From the NCBI RefSeq assembly GCF_016907875.1, contig NZ_JAFBCU010000001.1:1984001-2048000 (forward strand): a DNA stretch of 64,000 nt. Reading direction: 5' to 3'. Below, in pieces: positions 17,970 to 28,536 of the stretch (the first letter of the stretch is position 1; each line of letters begins with the position of its first letter). The translations under genes and the position numbers were made by a program. Source of the stretch: Arthrobacter roseus (GTDB taxonomy: Bacteria > Actinomycetota > Actinomycetes > Actinomycetales > Micrococcaceae). The notes under the pieces were generated by a model. The model was not told the DNA's origin and made no database searches. It was given only the letters and a program-made list of their open reading frames with translations.

Positions 17970-20144
17970 TTACAGCATGCAGCTGACACAACCCTCAACT
18001 TCAGTCCCCTCCAGGGCCAGCTGCCGCAGGCGAATGTAGTAGAGGGTCTTGATTCCCTTCCGCCATGCATAGATCTGGGCCCTATTGATGTCACGCGTGG
18101 TTGCCGTGTCCTTGAAGAACAGCGTCAGCGACAGGCCTTGATCAACATGCTGCGTAGCGGCGGCGTAAGTATCAATGATCTTCTCGTACCCGATTTCGTA
18201 CGCGTCCTGATAATAATCCACGTTGTCATTTGTTAAGTACGGGGCCGGGTAATAGACGCGGCCGATCTTGCCCTCTTTACGGATCTCGATCCGCGCGGCA
18301 ACAGGATGGATCGACGACGTCGAGTTGTTGATGTAGCTGATCGAGCCTGTTGGCGGCACCGCCTGAAGGTTCTGGTTGTAGATTCCGTGCTTCATGACGG
18401 ATTCCTTCAGCTCGCGCCAATCATCCTGAGTGGGGATGTGCAGACCCTCGAAGAGTTCTTTGACGCGCTCCGTCTGGGGCACCCACTCGTTATCCGTGTA
18501 CTTGTCGAAGAACTCACCCGAGGCGTACGTGGACTTCTCGAAACCGCCAAACGTTTGTCCGGTCTCCATCGCCAGGAGATTGGATGCACGAACGCAATGG
18601 TAGAGGACCGTATAGAAGTAAATATTCGTGAAGTCCAGACCCTCTTCGGAGCCGTAATGGACACGCTCCCGCGCCAGAAAACCATGCAGGTTCATCTGGC
18701 CCAGACCGATGGCGTGAGACTGCTCATTGCCCTTGGCGATCGAGGGAACCGAGGTGATGTTGGACATCACGGATACGGCTGACAATGACCGGATGGCCGT
18801 CTCTATGGTGGATCCGAAGTCCGGTGAGTCCATGGTCTTCGCGATATTGAGCGAACCCAGATTGCACGAGATGTCCTTGCCTATATCGGCGTAGGAAAGA
18901 TCGTCGTTATAGGTGGTTGGCTGCGAAACCTGCAAGATCTCAGAACACAGGTTGGACATGATGATCTTGCCGTCGATCGGGTTGGCCCGGTTCACCGTGT
19001 CCTCGAACATGATGTACGGGTAGCCCGATTCAAACTGGATCTCCGCCAGCGTCTGGAAGAATTCACGCGCCTTGATCTTAGACTTCTTGATCCGCGAATC
19101 ATCCACCATTTCGTAATACTTCTCAGTCACAGAAATATCGGAGAAAGGAACGCCATAGACCTTTTCGACGTCGTACGGCGAGAAGAGGTACATGTCCTCG
19201 TCAGTCTTGGCGAGCTCGAAAGTAATGTCCGGAATGACCACGCCTAGGGAGAGCGTCTTGATACGGACCTTCTCATCCGCGTTCTCGCGCTTGGTGTCGA
19301 GGAAGCGGTTAATATCCGGGTGGTGCGCATGCAGGTAGACAGCCCCGGCGCCCTGTCGTGCGCCGAGCTGGTTTGCGTACGAGAAGCTGTCTTCGAGTAG
19401 CTTCATGACAGGGATGACACCGGAGGACTGGTTCTCGATCTGTTTGATCGGGGCACCGACCTCGCGGATGTTTGTCAGGGCAAAGGCGACGCCGCCGCCG
19501 CGCTTGGACAGCTGCAGTGCCGAGTTGATGGACCGGCCGATCGATTCCATGTTGTCTTCGATACGCAACAGGAAGCATGAAACCAGCTCACCGCGCTGCT
19601 TCTTTCCCGCATTGAGGAAGGTGGGCGTTGCGGGTTGGAACCGGCCTTCGACAATCTCGTCCACCATACGGGTAGCGAGATCCTCATCCCCACCGGCCAG
19701 GTGCAGCGCCACCATGCACACACGGTCTTCATAACGTTCTAGGAAGCGCTTGCCGTCGAAAGTTTTCAGCGTATATGAGGTATAAAACTTGAAAGCGCCA
19801 AGGAACGTCTCAAACCGGAACTTCTTCTTGTACGCGTGAGCATAAAGGTCGCGGATGAAGTTCATGGTGTACTGATCCAGCGTCTCGCGCTCGTAGTACT
19901 CGTTCTTGACGAGGTAGTCGAGTTTTTCCTCCAGATCGTGGAAGAAGACAGTGTTGTTGTTGACGTGCTGGAGGAAGTACTGGTGTGCTGCCTCGCGGTC
20001 CGCCTCGAACTGGATTTCGCCGTCGGAACCGTAGAGGTTCAACATGGCGTTCAGCTCGTGGTACCCGAGCCCCTTGTAGGCGTCCGGCAACGGAGTCTCC
20101 CCACCGACGTTGATCATTTCTGGTTCTGCCACTGTTGTGTCCAA
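17970..20144 (-). CDS. nrdE: Class Ib ribonucleotide reductase large subunit NrdE
   Basis: A 724-residue catalytic subunit. Landmarks include [20 protein letters not shown] (active-site Cys region), [13 protein letters not shown] (the Asn/Cys/Glu trio), [20 protein letters not shown] and the C-terminal shuttle cysteines EGCVSCML. The ATP-cone is short, as in class Ib. Two starts are possible: ATG at 20144, or ATG at 20117 overlapping the nrdI stop as ATGA, which gives a normal N-terminus ([14 protein letters not shown]). It is transcribed with nrdH, nrdI and nrdF. Confidence 0.95.
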   Translation of the reverse strand: MDTTVAEPEMINVGGETPLPDAYKGLGYHELNAMLNLYGSDGEIQFEADREAAHQYFLQHVNNNTVFFHDLEEKLDYLVKNEYYERETLDQYTMNFIRDLYAHAYKKKFRFETFLGAFKFYTSYTLKTFDGKRFLERYEDRVCMVALHLAGGDEDLATRMVDEIVEGRFQPATPTFLNAGKKQRGELVSCFLLRIEDNMESIGRSINSALQLSKRGGGVAFALTNIREVGAPIKQIENQSSGVIPVMKLLEDSFSYANQLGARQGAGAVYLHAHHPDINRFLDTKRENADEKVRIKTLSLGVVIPDITFELAKTDEDMYLFSPYDVEKVYGVPFSDISVTEKYYEMVDDSRIKKSKIKAREFFQTLAEIQFESGYPYIMFEDTVNRANPIDGKIIMSNLCSEILQVSQPTTYNDDLSYADIGKDISCNLGSLNIAKTMDSPDFGSTIETAIRSLSAVSVMSNITSVPSIAKGNEQSHAIGLGQMNLHGFLARERVHYGSEEGLDFTNIYFYTVLYHCVRASNLLAMETGQTFGGFEKSTYASGEFFDKYTDNEWVPQTERVKELFEGLHIPTQDDWRELKESVMKHGIYNQNLQAVPPTGSISYINNSTSSIHPVAARIEIRKEGKIGRVYYPAPYLTNDNVDYYQDAYEIGYEKIIDTYAAATQHVDQGLSLTLFFKDTATTRDINRAQIYAWRKGIKTLYYIRLRQLALEGTEVEGCVSCML

Positions 20145-20593
20145 AACTTTTCCAATCCCTTGTTTACACGGTCCACATCCTCAGATGTGCCCATCAGTTC
20201 AAATTTATAGAGGACGGGGACGCTGCATTTTGCGGCCACTACATCGGCCGCCCGACAGTAGGTTTCCCCGAAGTTTGTGTTGCCGGCGCCTATAACTCCG
20301 CGAAGCAATATCCGGTTTGATTCGACGTTGAGGAACTTGATGACTTGCCTGGGCACGGCCCCTTTGCCGGAGACTCCCCCGTATGTGGGAAGTACAAGGA
20401 CGAAGGGGCGCGAGGCGAGCAGAGTTGATTCACGCGTAAAAACCGGTATACGTGCCATGGACACATCGAGTTTTCGGACAAATCTGTGGGTGTTCTCTGA
20501 AACTGACGAAAAGTAAATGAGAGAAGACCTCGTCACCGACGCGAGATCCTCGTTGACCTCTGCGCTGCGTTCATTAATGAGTTCAGCTTTCAT
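20114..20593 (-). CDS. nrdI: Flavodoxin-like NrdI
   Basis: NrdI is a small flavoprotein that helps assemble the Mn-tyrosyl radical of NrdF. The FMN-binding start is [15 protein letters not shown], and [20 protein letters not shown] plus [15 protein letters not shown] complete the fold. The called start gives 159 residues; an in-frame GTG at 20536 would give about 140, closer to the shortest homologues. The 3' end overlaps nrdE. The order H-I-E-F is the classical class Ib operon. Confidence 0.93.
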   Translation of the reverse strand: MKAELINERSAEVNEDLASVTRSSLIYFSSVSENTHRFVRKLDVSMARIPVFTRESTLLASRPFVLVLPTYGGVSGKGAVPRQVIKFLNVESNRILLRGVIGAGNTNFGETYCRAADVVAAKCSVPVLYKFELMGTSEDVDRVNKGLEKFWTQQWQNQK

Positions 20594-20622
20594 CAGACCC
20601 AGCTCCGGAGGACTACGTCAGG

Positions 20623-20868
20623 CTATGCGACGGATGTGGCCGCGCTGAGGCCGAGGGAATCGATTTTGTCCGGGCGGAAGCCTGACCAATGATCCTGCTC
20701 AGTGACCACAACGGGTGCTTGCATGTACCCCAATGCGCGCACCTGCTCAAGCGCCTCCGGGTCCTGGGAAATGTCTACGCTGCGGTAGGTGATTCCCTTC
20801 CTGTCCAGCGCGCGGTAAGTAGCGTTGCACTGCACACACGCTGGTTTCGTGTAGACCGTAACAGTCAT
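20623..20868 (-). CDS. nrdH: Glutaredoxin-like electron donor NrdH
   Basis: An 81-residue NrdH-redoxin. The active site is CVQC in YTKPACVQCNATYRALDRKG, followed by YRSVDISQDPEALEQVRALG, QAPVVV (cis-Pro) and WSGFRPDKI, a NrdH-specific signature. It reduces the C-terminal cysteines of NrdE, using thioredoxin reductase. ATG at 20868 is preferred over the upstream 20892 because GGGAGAA precedes it. It is the first gene of nrdHIEF. Confidence 0.95.
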   Translation of the reverse strand: MTVTVYTKPACVQCNATYRALDRKGITYRSVDISQDPEALEQVRALGYMQAPVVVTEQDHWSGFRPDKIDSLGLSAATSVA

Positions 20869-21251
20869 GTCGTTCTCCCCTTGTGAAGTCACTGATTTTT
20901 GGGTTGCGCCGAAAGCCTAAACAACGCGTTTGCCGTATTTCCAAAAGGCGAAAATCGTTGTCCTGAAACCGGTTCCGCAAGCAACCGTTTGCATACCTAG
21001 ATACTACATCTAGTGCATGCCATCATCCGGAACCCCAAGATGATGTATTACACGTATGTCATTCCCGCCGGTGATCGTCCACAAGAAATCCACAGGCATG
21101 AGTGCCCAGAAACCGCGTGAACAGCACGTTCTGAGCGCCTCGTCCACAACCTGTGGACCACGTTGCGCACAGGTAAATAACTTAAAGTCATGACCGTGTC
21201 GGATCCACCCCGGCGTGTCGCCACTACGTCAGCCGGAGACACTACTGCATC
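20869..21251. other. nrd promoter region
   Basis: No gene is supported between nrdH and the peptidase terminator. It contains the candidate NrdR site at 21001-21016 and an AT-richer part (21040-21060) that may hold the promoter. Confidence 0.5.
21001..21016 (-). promoter_or_regulatory. Candidate NrdR box upstream of nrdHIEF
   Basis: The minus strand reads GCACTAGATGTAGTAT, about 130 nt upstream of nrdH. It fits the palindromic NrdR box (acaCwAtATaTwGtgt) at most conserved positions, and closely resembles the CTAgATgTAG core seen in Actinobacteria. NrdR normally binds two boxes; the second copy is not clear here. Confidence 0.55.
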
Positions 21252-21290
21252 AAAAAAGGACGGGTACCAGCTATCACCGGTACCCGTCCT
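21252..21290 (-). terminator. Rho-independent terminator of the S8 peptidase gene
   Basis: A perfect 12-bp stem (21257-21268 with 21279-21290) has a 10-nt loop and is followed on the minus strand by six U residues (plus-strand A-run 21252-21257). It lies 16 nt after the peptidase stop at 21307. Confidence 0.9.
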
Positions 21291-21306
21291 ATCCCACGTA
21301 AATTAC

Positions 21307-24300
21307 TTAGTCACGGCCACACGGGCCCGTGATACCAGCGAGCCGGTAGACGAACGCCGCCATCGCTTCCCTACTTGTTCCTTCCAGCCTGTGATATATG
21401 CCATCAGGGTAGCCGGTCGTGACACCGACATCCTTGAGCCAGGAGATTTCATGGTGGAACTGATCCCACGTCGGCACGTCTCCGAACGGGCGGGAATCAG
21501 GTGCCTCATAGGTACGGGCTGATTCCACATCACAGACATCGCCAGCGAACCGTTTCATGAAGGCTGCCATTGCGTCTCGGTTGACCGGAGTAACTGGACG
21601 GAAGGTTTTGTCGTGGTACCCATTGGTGAGTCCAACTGATTCCATCCAGGAAATCTCTTTGTAGAACAGGTTGTTAGTCGGTACATCCTTAAACGGTGAC
21701 ACCTTCGGCGCATCGAACGTGGGTTCGCCAGCCAGCCTGTAGAGGAAGGCCGCCATCGCGTCCCGGTTGACCTTCACCAACGGCCGGTATGTTCCATCCG
21801 GGTAGCCCGTCGTCAGAACCTGATCCGACATCCAGTTGATCTGTTCCTCGAACTTCGTACCGGGAATGTCACGAAAACGTGGCCCCGGCGTCGGCGTCGG
21901 AGTGGCCGTCGCGGTCGGGGCCGGCGTCGGCGTCGGAGTGGCCGTCGCGGTCGGGGTCGGCGTCGGCGTCGGTGTCGGAGTCGGTTCCGAACCCTCGCCC
22001 GAATCGATGACTACAGAGGTTGAACCCGGATGATCACCGTAGGTGATCATGCCTTGGTACGTCGTGTTTGGATCGAGGTCTTTCCACGAAATATCGAATT
22101 CTGTAGCCTCCCCCTTCTTCACATTGACTTCTGTTGGGGTTACCGTCAGCGGGTGTTCGCTCGCGCCGTCCGTCACCAACATGGTCGACAGGTCAAAGGG
22201 AACGGTCATACCCGAGCCCATGCTCCACGCGTAGATATTGAACCGGTATGTTCCTGCCGCGGGGTCTTCCAGAACAAGCTTTTCATCGTCGGCAGCAGAT
22301 GCCCCGTCGTTGAAAAATTCTGCCCAGAACTTGCCGGACTCAGCCATCCTGAACCCGTAAAAGTCCAGGTCAGCCCCTTCGATAAGCCCGTCGAGTGTCA
22401 CTGTGAGTTGCGATACCCCCTCCGGAACCTCCATGGAGAAACTCAGTGTTTCCTCCGTTGAGGCAAGCTCACCGCTGTGTTCGCTCTCAGGAGCGCTCGT
22501 ATCACCTTCAACCGGGAAGCTGAAGCGCCCAGAGACAGGGTATCCGTCAGTGGCAGCGAAAGCTTTGGCGCTGAACAAGCCAGCAACCTCAGGAACCACC
22601 ACACCGTCAGCACCAGCAGTGATCCCGACCGTCGCGGATCCGTTCGTACCAGTGGCCGCAATAGACTCCGGAACAATCAATGCACTGGGCTTCACTGCGA
22701 GCGGCATGCGAACGTTGCGCGCGTTGTCACCTTCCAGCGTCAGGTATCCGGTAGAGAATTCATTCACGGGTGCGGTGGTGTGGGCGAAGGCGATGGTGAA
22801 GAACTTTTCCTGCCCGGCCTTATCGAAGGTCAGAGGTGACGGGCTAACGGTGACGTCGAATCCCGGCAGGTCAGCACTGGCTGTATACGTTCCGGCCTCG
22901 GTGGCCTGGACCGTTCTGGTGATTTCTCGGACGCCGGCCATCGATCCGACGGCGATGGAGGGAAGGTTCAGATCCGTTCCGTTGATCGGTTCGGCGCCCG
23001 TATTGAATCCTGCCCATTTCAGGTAGCCGTCCCAGTCCGCTATCCCCGCGGGGAAGTACAGCCCGGGGTTGAGGAACTCTTCGGGGTTGACCTGCCCGGC
23101 ACGCTGCGCGAAGACGTCCTGGGTGGACTCGCCGGCCTCGTTGACGAGGTCATAGGCGCTGGTCATCAGGGCCGATTTCACTTCGGCAGGCGATGCGTTC
23201 GGCTTGTTTCCCAGATAGAGAGCGCCGAGACCTGCGACGTGAGGTGACGCCATCGAGGTTCCCGACATGAAGACGTGCTGGGATTCAGCATCCGCAGCGT
23301 TCGCCCCAGCAGCGAGAACTCCTGTACCAGGGGCCCCGACGTCGGGCTTGAGCAGGTTCTGCCCATCCACGGTGATTGGTCCCCGACTGGACGAGGGAGC
23401 GATCTGCGGTGCTGGGATATCGAGTGGAGTTTCAGGTTCTGCCACGAACGCCGCCGTGGCGCCGGCGGTTGCCGCATACGTTTTGACCGCGTCATAGTAG
23501 TCCACTTCAAGGTGGACGGTTGGGACAGCGAATCCAATCGCATGAATGCCGGTTGATCCCCCGGGAGCGTTGATCATGACCATGCCTATTCCACCGGCGC
23601 GCTTGACCTCAGCGGCCTTTTCAACCAGCGCCACTGCACCACGGTCGCAGACAACGATGGTTCCTGTAGCCTTTGCAGAATCCAGTGATTTGGCGGCGCA
23701 GAGCTCCGGAGCTTCCACTCCAACGGAACCGACGACGGCGGCATTGACGAGCGATGTTGAGGGTACCCCGTCAAGGGGTACACTCACCGATGCGCCGGTG
23801 ATGCTAGTACCGTCGCCCAGATTAACACCGGACTGCGGGGTGGTATACGTGGTGTTGGCTACGGTGGTAATCCATGGTGATGCGTTGTCCAGTGTTGAGG
23901 CACCGGGTCCGGAGTTACCGGCTGCCACGGCTACAAAGATTCCTGCATTTGCGGCGGCGAGAAATGCCCTGTCCGTGATCTCGACGGTGCTGCTGGCTGC
24001 AGCACCACCCATGGAGTAGTTGAGGACATCGACGCCGTCCTCCACCGCTGCATCGATGGCGCCCAGGATGTCCAGCATGCTGCATCCTGCGGAGTCGATT
24101 CCCGTCCAGCACGCCTTGTAGGCAGCGATTTTAGCTGCCGGCGCGACGCCGGAAATCTTCTGGACAGCGCCATTATCGAGTACCGCGTCTACGCCGAAGT
24201 TCCCGGCTGCAGTGCTGGCGGTGTGCGAGCCGTGACCGCTTCCGTCCCGGGGCGACTCGTACTCACCGGCGTCGACTGGTGCGATCTTGCCCACGCCGTA

Positions 24301-25104
24301 TCCACCGACGAAATACCGGGCTGTGATGAGTTTCGTGTTGCAGTCATCAGCCGTGAACTGCACGCCGGTCTCACACGCACCAGAGAATGTTCCGCCGTCG
24401 GATTTCTCGAAGACTATGGAGTCTCCGTCAAGATGAGGGACTGCGCCGGGATCACTTGTCAGAGGCGCACCCGCAAACGAAGGATTCTCGGGAGCGATTC
24501 CGCTGTCAATAACTCCCACGACAATGCCTTTGCCAGCATTGTCGACGCCGCCCAGGCTCTCCTAGACCCCGCCTTTACCGTTGGCGTCATCACCTAGTCC
24601 CAGAAAATCGGTAGTTGAACGCTGCAGTTGAAGCATCGCGTCAGGTTCAAGACCGGCAACATTCTCGTTGGCGGCCAGGCGGGCGGCTTGGTCTGCCGTC
24701 AATTCCGCCGCGAAACCATTGGTTGCCATTGTGTAGTGGTACAGCGGGGCCACTCCCACGGCGGCTGCGACGCTGCTCTGCTTTTTCTCCAGAAACGCCG
24801 AGTAGCTCACGACCGGAACGGAACTGGCCTCGAGGACCTTACCGTTCGCGGGCGCAGTTGCCGCCATACCGTTGATTCCGCCATCGTAGGTGCTGACCGC
24901 TGGGGACTTCAGCGTGATGAGGTACTTTCCGGCGGCGAACGCGGACGCACCTGAAACGTCATCGGGCAGGATCGTTCCCGGTGCGGCCTGGGCTGCACCG
25001 GCAAGGCTAGCCACCGTCATGGACAACGCCGCCACTGCGGCAAGTGTCCGCAACGATCGGGTTCTGGTGCGCCGGTCAGGACGCAAGGGCATGTGCTCGT
25101 TCAC
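21307..25104 (-). pseudogene. Secreted S8 (subtilisin-like) peptidase with SLH domains, split by an in-frame amber codon
   Basis: One frame from 25104 to 21307 encodes a signal peptide (LRTLAAVAALSMTVASLAGA), an I9-type propeptide, a subtilase domain with the triad Asp (VIDSGIAPENP), His (GSGHGSHTAS) and Ser (SGTSMASPHVAG), a PA insert, fibronectin-like repeats, a Thr/Pro linker and three SLH domains for cell-wall attachment. A TAG at 24562-24564 cuts it between GKGGV and ESLGGVDNAGKG, where related proteases have Trp, so TGG to TAG is likely. Everything else looks intact, so the loss is recent or the stop is sometimes read through. Without readthrough only the pro-region would be made. Confidence 0.85.
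21887..21985. repeat. 36-bp tandem repeat coding the Thr/Pro/Ala linker
   Basis: A 36-bp unit starting GGCGTCGGCGTCGGAGTGG repeats at 21887 and 21923 and partly from 21959. On the minus strand it encodes the TPTPTPT-ATATPTPTP linker between the peptidase and its SLH domains. Such wall-spanning linkers vary in length between strains. Confidence 0.8.
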
Positions 25105-25292
25105 AATTCTCTATTGATTCGTAAGACGAGTTCGGCTCCTGACGAGGAGCGACTCCTAATATCTACCGCCATGCCGGATCGTGTGATCCACAATACATAA
25201 CGCTCGTCAGTCTAAGGTGGATACAGCAGCATGGGACCAAATTTTGTGGACGGACTACGCTGAACTACTGAAGCTCAGGGAAAGGAACACTG
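25105..25292. other. Divergent promoter region, peptidase / LysR
   Basis: 188 bp between divergent genes with no ORF of note. It should hold both promoters; LysR regulators often bind such a region. I see no convincing T-N11-A site. Confidence 0.4.
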
Positions 25293-26228
25293 GTGGTAAA
25301 TCCGATTCACCTGCGTACGCTGCTTGAAGTCATCCGTTCCGGCTCGTTCGCCGCCGCAGCAAACCGCCTGGGATACACCGCATCAGCTGTATCCCAGCAG
25401 ATGTCCGCGCTCGAGCGTGACAGCGGCGTCCGCCTCTTTGAACGGGCGGCCAGAAGCATTGCGCCCACGGAAGCCGCCGTCGTCATGGCCCGCCACGCCG
25501 CGAAGGTCCTCACCGACCTTGACGCCCTGATGGCAGCAACCACCCGAACAGAACAGGGCACCTCACAGGAACTTCGGCTAGGCATCTTTCCGTCCCTGGC
25601 CACCTATGCACTCCCCCGACTTCTGCGAGCCCCAGAATGGCGCGACCTCGGCATCAATCTGAAGGTATACGTTGCCGAACCGTCGCAAACCATTCAGGGG
25701 CTGCGCTCGGGTGGTGAACTTGACGTCGCCCTTGTCTATCAGGTGGGACAGGGCGGGCTCGCCTGGCCCTCCAGCGTGAGCCGGCAGTGGATTGGCGACG
25801 ATAATTTCAGGGTAGTCCTCCCGGAATCCTGGGGAATCCGCCCGGGCTCAGAGGTTACAGCGGCGCAACTGAGCGATATGCCATGGATAGTTCACCACCC
25901 AGGCACCAGCGACGCCGCCGTCATTGAACGGCTCTTTGCCAGCTGCAACCTCCACCCACGTGTGGTCTCGTACTGCGACGATTTCAACGCGTGTCTGGAA
26001 ATGGCATCGGCCGGCCTCGGTGCGTCGCTGGTGCCCGAACTTGCCATGGTTCACAAAACCGAGGGCGTGGTGGTCCTCGATGTTCCGGAGATCCGTCTGG
26101 CCCGCAGCATTTTTGCTCTACTCATCAATGACAAGCAGACGGCGCGTGTCCGCCTCTTCATGGACCGGCTGGCCGATGTGCTGCGGGAGCAGAGCATAGC
26201 GCCCCGCCACGGTCCACTCAAACGCTAG
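25293..26228 (+). CDS. LysR-family transcriptional regulator
   Basis: A 311-residue protein with an N-terminal winged HTH (LRTLLEVIRSGSFAAAANRL, YTASAVSQQMSALERDSGVR) and a periplasmic-binding-type effector domain (LRLGIFPSLATYALPRLL, LDVALVYQVG, ASAGLGASLVPELAMV). It starts with GTG at 25293 with AGGGAAAGGA upstream. It is divergent from the peptidase gene and converges with metE, overlapping its 3' end by 11 bp. The target is unknown; it does not resemble MetR closely enough to link it to metE. Confidence 0.85.
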   Translation: MVNPIHLRTLLEVIRSGSFAAAANRLGYTASAVSQQMSALERDSGVRLFERAARSIAPTEAAVVMARHAAKVLTDLDALMAATTRTEQGTSQELRLGIFPSLATYALPRLLRAPEWRDLGINLKVYVAEPSQTIQGLRSGGELDVALVYQVGQGGLAWPSSVSRQWIGDDNFRVVLPESWGIRPGSEVTAAQLSDMPWIVHHPGTSDAAVIERLFASCNLHPRVVSYCDDFNACLEMASAGLGASLVPELAMVHKTEGVVVLDVPEIRLARSIFALLINDKQTARVRLFMDRLADVLREQSIAPRHGPLKR

Positions 26229-28536
26229 CGCCCATCCTTTCCCGGATCTGAGAAACCGCTTCGACAAGGTTCGCCAAGGATGCCGTCGTCTCGGCATAGC
26301 CCCGCGTTTTGAGACCGCAGTCTGGATTGACCCACAGTTGACGTTCCGGCAGGTTCTGGACAGCAGTCTCGAGCAGACTGGCGATTTCCTCCGCCTCTGG
26401 GATTCTTGGAGAGTGAATGTCATACACGCCAGGGCCTACACCACGCCCGTAACCATGCGCGGCCAGGTCAGCGACCACCTCCATTCGCGAGCGCGCGGCC
26501 TCGATACTGGTCACGTCGGCGTCGAGCGCATCGATCGCGCCGATGATCTGACCGAACTCTGAGTAGCACAAATGGGTATGGATCTGCGTGCGGTCCCCCG
26601 CTCCGGAGGTAGCCAAGCGGAAGGCCTTGACTGACCAGTCCAGGTACTCGGCCCTGTCGACTTCCCGCAGTGGCAGAAGTTCGCGCAGCGCAGGTTCGTC
26701 CACCTGAATGATGGGGGTGCCTACATCCTCAAGGTCGGCAATTTCATCACGCAGGGCAAGAGCGACCTGCCTGGCAGTTTCATCGAGGGACTGATCATCG
26801 CGGACAAACGACCAAGCGAGGATGGTTACGGGGCCAGTGAGCATACCCTTGACCGGTTTGGTGGAGAGCGATTGTGCGTATTGGGTCCACTCCACGGTAA
26901 TCGGTGTCGGACGGTGAACGTCGCCCCAGAGAATCGACGGCCGTGTGCAGCGGCTGCCATAAGACTGGACCCAGCCGTATTCGGTGACAGCGAATCCGTC
27001 CAGGTTCTCGGCGAAGTACTGAACCATGTCGTTGCGCTCGGGTTCGCCATGCACGAGAACGTCCAGTCCGAGGTTGTCCTGAAGTTCAATGACGCTGCGG
27101 ATTTCTTCCTTCATGATCGCTGTGTACGCCGAGAGCGCGATACGGCCGTTTTTTACTCTGGCTCGTGCCGACCGGACAGCGGGTGTCTGCGGAAAGGAAC
27201 CGATGGTGGTGGTCGGCAAGAGAGGGAGCCGGAGCGCTTTCGTTTGGACCAGCTGTCTCAGTGGGTAGGGCGAACGGGTGAAGTCCGCGGGTGCCAGGGC
27301 CGCTATACGGGCTCGGACATCGGTTCTGCGTACTCCGTCAGCGGTGGAGCGTTCGCCGAGGATCCTGTCAGATTCATTGATTTCTTGATCGATTGCGTGC
27401 GGGTTGCCGACCAGCCGCGCCAGAGTGAGCGTCTCGTCCACCTTCTGGTCCGCGAATGCCAGCCACGTCCGTAAGCGAGGAGGGAGCCCGCTCTCATCCT
27501 CGACGTCGTGGGGTACATGCTGCAAGGACGTTGACGTCGACACGGACAGATTCCGGGTTACCGCCTCCAACCGCGCCAGTCGGCGTGCGCCCAACGACAG
27601 ATCGGCCTTCCAGACGTTGTGCCCGTCCACGAGCCCGGCGACGAGCACCGTCTCGCCTAGTTCTGCCAGGTCATCTGTGGAGGGAAGCCCGCCCTTGAAA
27701 ATATCCAGATGCAGCGCATCAATAGCAGTACCGGCCAGAGCTGGCAGCAAGGGTCCAAGCGATCCGTAGGAGGTTGTGACCAGCAGTTTCGGTCGCTGCT
27801 GACACGCCGCGAGCCTGGTATAAACGGACGTCGTCACGGTGGCCAGTTCTTCCGGTGAAATGCGTTGGTCCGCGGTCAATGCGGGTTCTTCAAGCTGCAC
27901 CCACTGTGCTCCGGCGGTCTTCAATCGTTCCAGAAGTTCTCCATACAACGGGAGAAGATCGTCGAGCCTTTCCAGGGGGTCAAACCCCTCAGGGGCGGAA
28001 GAGCATGCCTTGCTCAAAAGCAGGAACGTCACGGGCCCGATCAGGACCGGCCTCGTGGTGAACCCGGACTCGAGGGCCTCTACGAAGGTGTCCTCTATCC
28101 ATCGGTTGGCCAGGCGGAATGGTGTCGCGGGACCGATCTCGGGAACCAGGTAGTGATAGTTGGAGTCAAACCACTTGGTCATTTCCAGCGGCGCGCGCTT
28201 ACTGTCCCCGCGTGCCAGCGTGAAGTATGCGTCCAGCCCCAGCGTGCCGTCGTCGAACAGGTCGGAAAAGCGCTCAGGGACAGCGCCCAACGCGACGGCT
28301 GTGTCGAGCACCTGATCGTAGTAGGAAAACGTGGCGGGTATGGATGAGTCGTGCGGCCCCAGACCGCGGCGGACCAGATGACGATAGGTATCGAGACGCA
28401 ACTGCGTAGCTACTCTGTGGAGCTCCGGTGCATCAGTGGTTCCATCCCAGTAGGCTTCCACTGCTCGTTTGAGCTCCCGACGCCGGCCAATGCGGGGGTA
28501 GCCGTTGATCGTTGCTGTGGGGAATTCGTGGCTCAT
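26218..28536 (-). CDS. metE: Cobalamin-independent methionine synthase MetE
   Basis: The 772-residue enzyme transfers the methyl group of 5-methyl-THF (polyglutamate) to homocysteine. The N-domain starts GYPRIGRRRELKRAVEAYWD. The C-domain carries the zinc-site segments IQVDEPALRELLPL, IHTHLCYSEFG (His and Cys) and LWVNPDCGLKTRGY (Cys). The length is normal. It overlaps the upstream metF by 4 bp (ATGA), so metF and metE are translationally coupled; metF supplies its substrate. Confidence 0.95.
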   Translation of the reverse strand: MSHEFPTATINGYPRIGRRRELKRAVEAYWDGTTDAPELHRVATQLRLDTYRHLVRRGLGPHDSSIPATFSYYDQVLDTAVALGAVPERFSDLFDDGTLGLDAYFTLARGDSKRAPLEMTKWFDSNYHYLVPEIGPATPFRLANRWIEDTFVEALESGFTTRPVLIGPVTFLLLSKACSSAPEGFDPLERLDDLLPLYGELLERLKTAGAQWVQLEEPALTADQRISPEELATVTTSVYTRLAACQQRPKLLVTTSYGSLGPLLPALAGTAIDALHLDIFKGGLPSTDDLAELGETVLVAGLVDGHNVWKADLSLGARRLARLEAVTRNLSVSTSTSLQHVPHDVEDESGLPPRLRTWLAFADQKVDETLTLARLVGNPHAIDQEINESDRILGERSTADGVRRTDVRARIAALAPADFTRSPYPLRQLVQTKALRLPLLPTTTIGSFPQTPAVRSARARVKNGRIALSAYTAIMKEEIRSVIELQDNLGLDVLVHGEPERNDMVQYFAENLDGFAVTEYGWVQSYGSRCTRPSILWGDVHRPTPITVEWTQYAQSLSTKPVKGMLTGPVTILAWSFVRDDQSLDETARQVALALRDEIADLEDVGTPIIQVDEPALRELLPLREVDRAEYLDWSVKAFRLATSGAGDRTQIHTHLCYSEFGQIIGAIDALDADVTSIEAARSRMEVVADLAAHGYGRGVGPGVYDIHSPRIPEAEEIASLLETAVQNLPERQLWVNPDCGLKTRGYAETTASLANLVEAVSQIRERMGASV

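Noticed and set aside
20941-21060. Second NrdR box near 21039-21054
   Set aside because: Similarity to the consensus is weak and the distance from the first box does not fit well.
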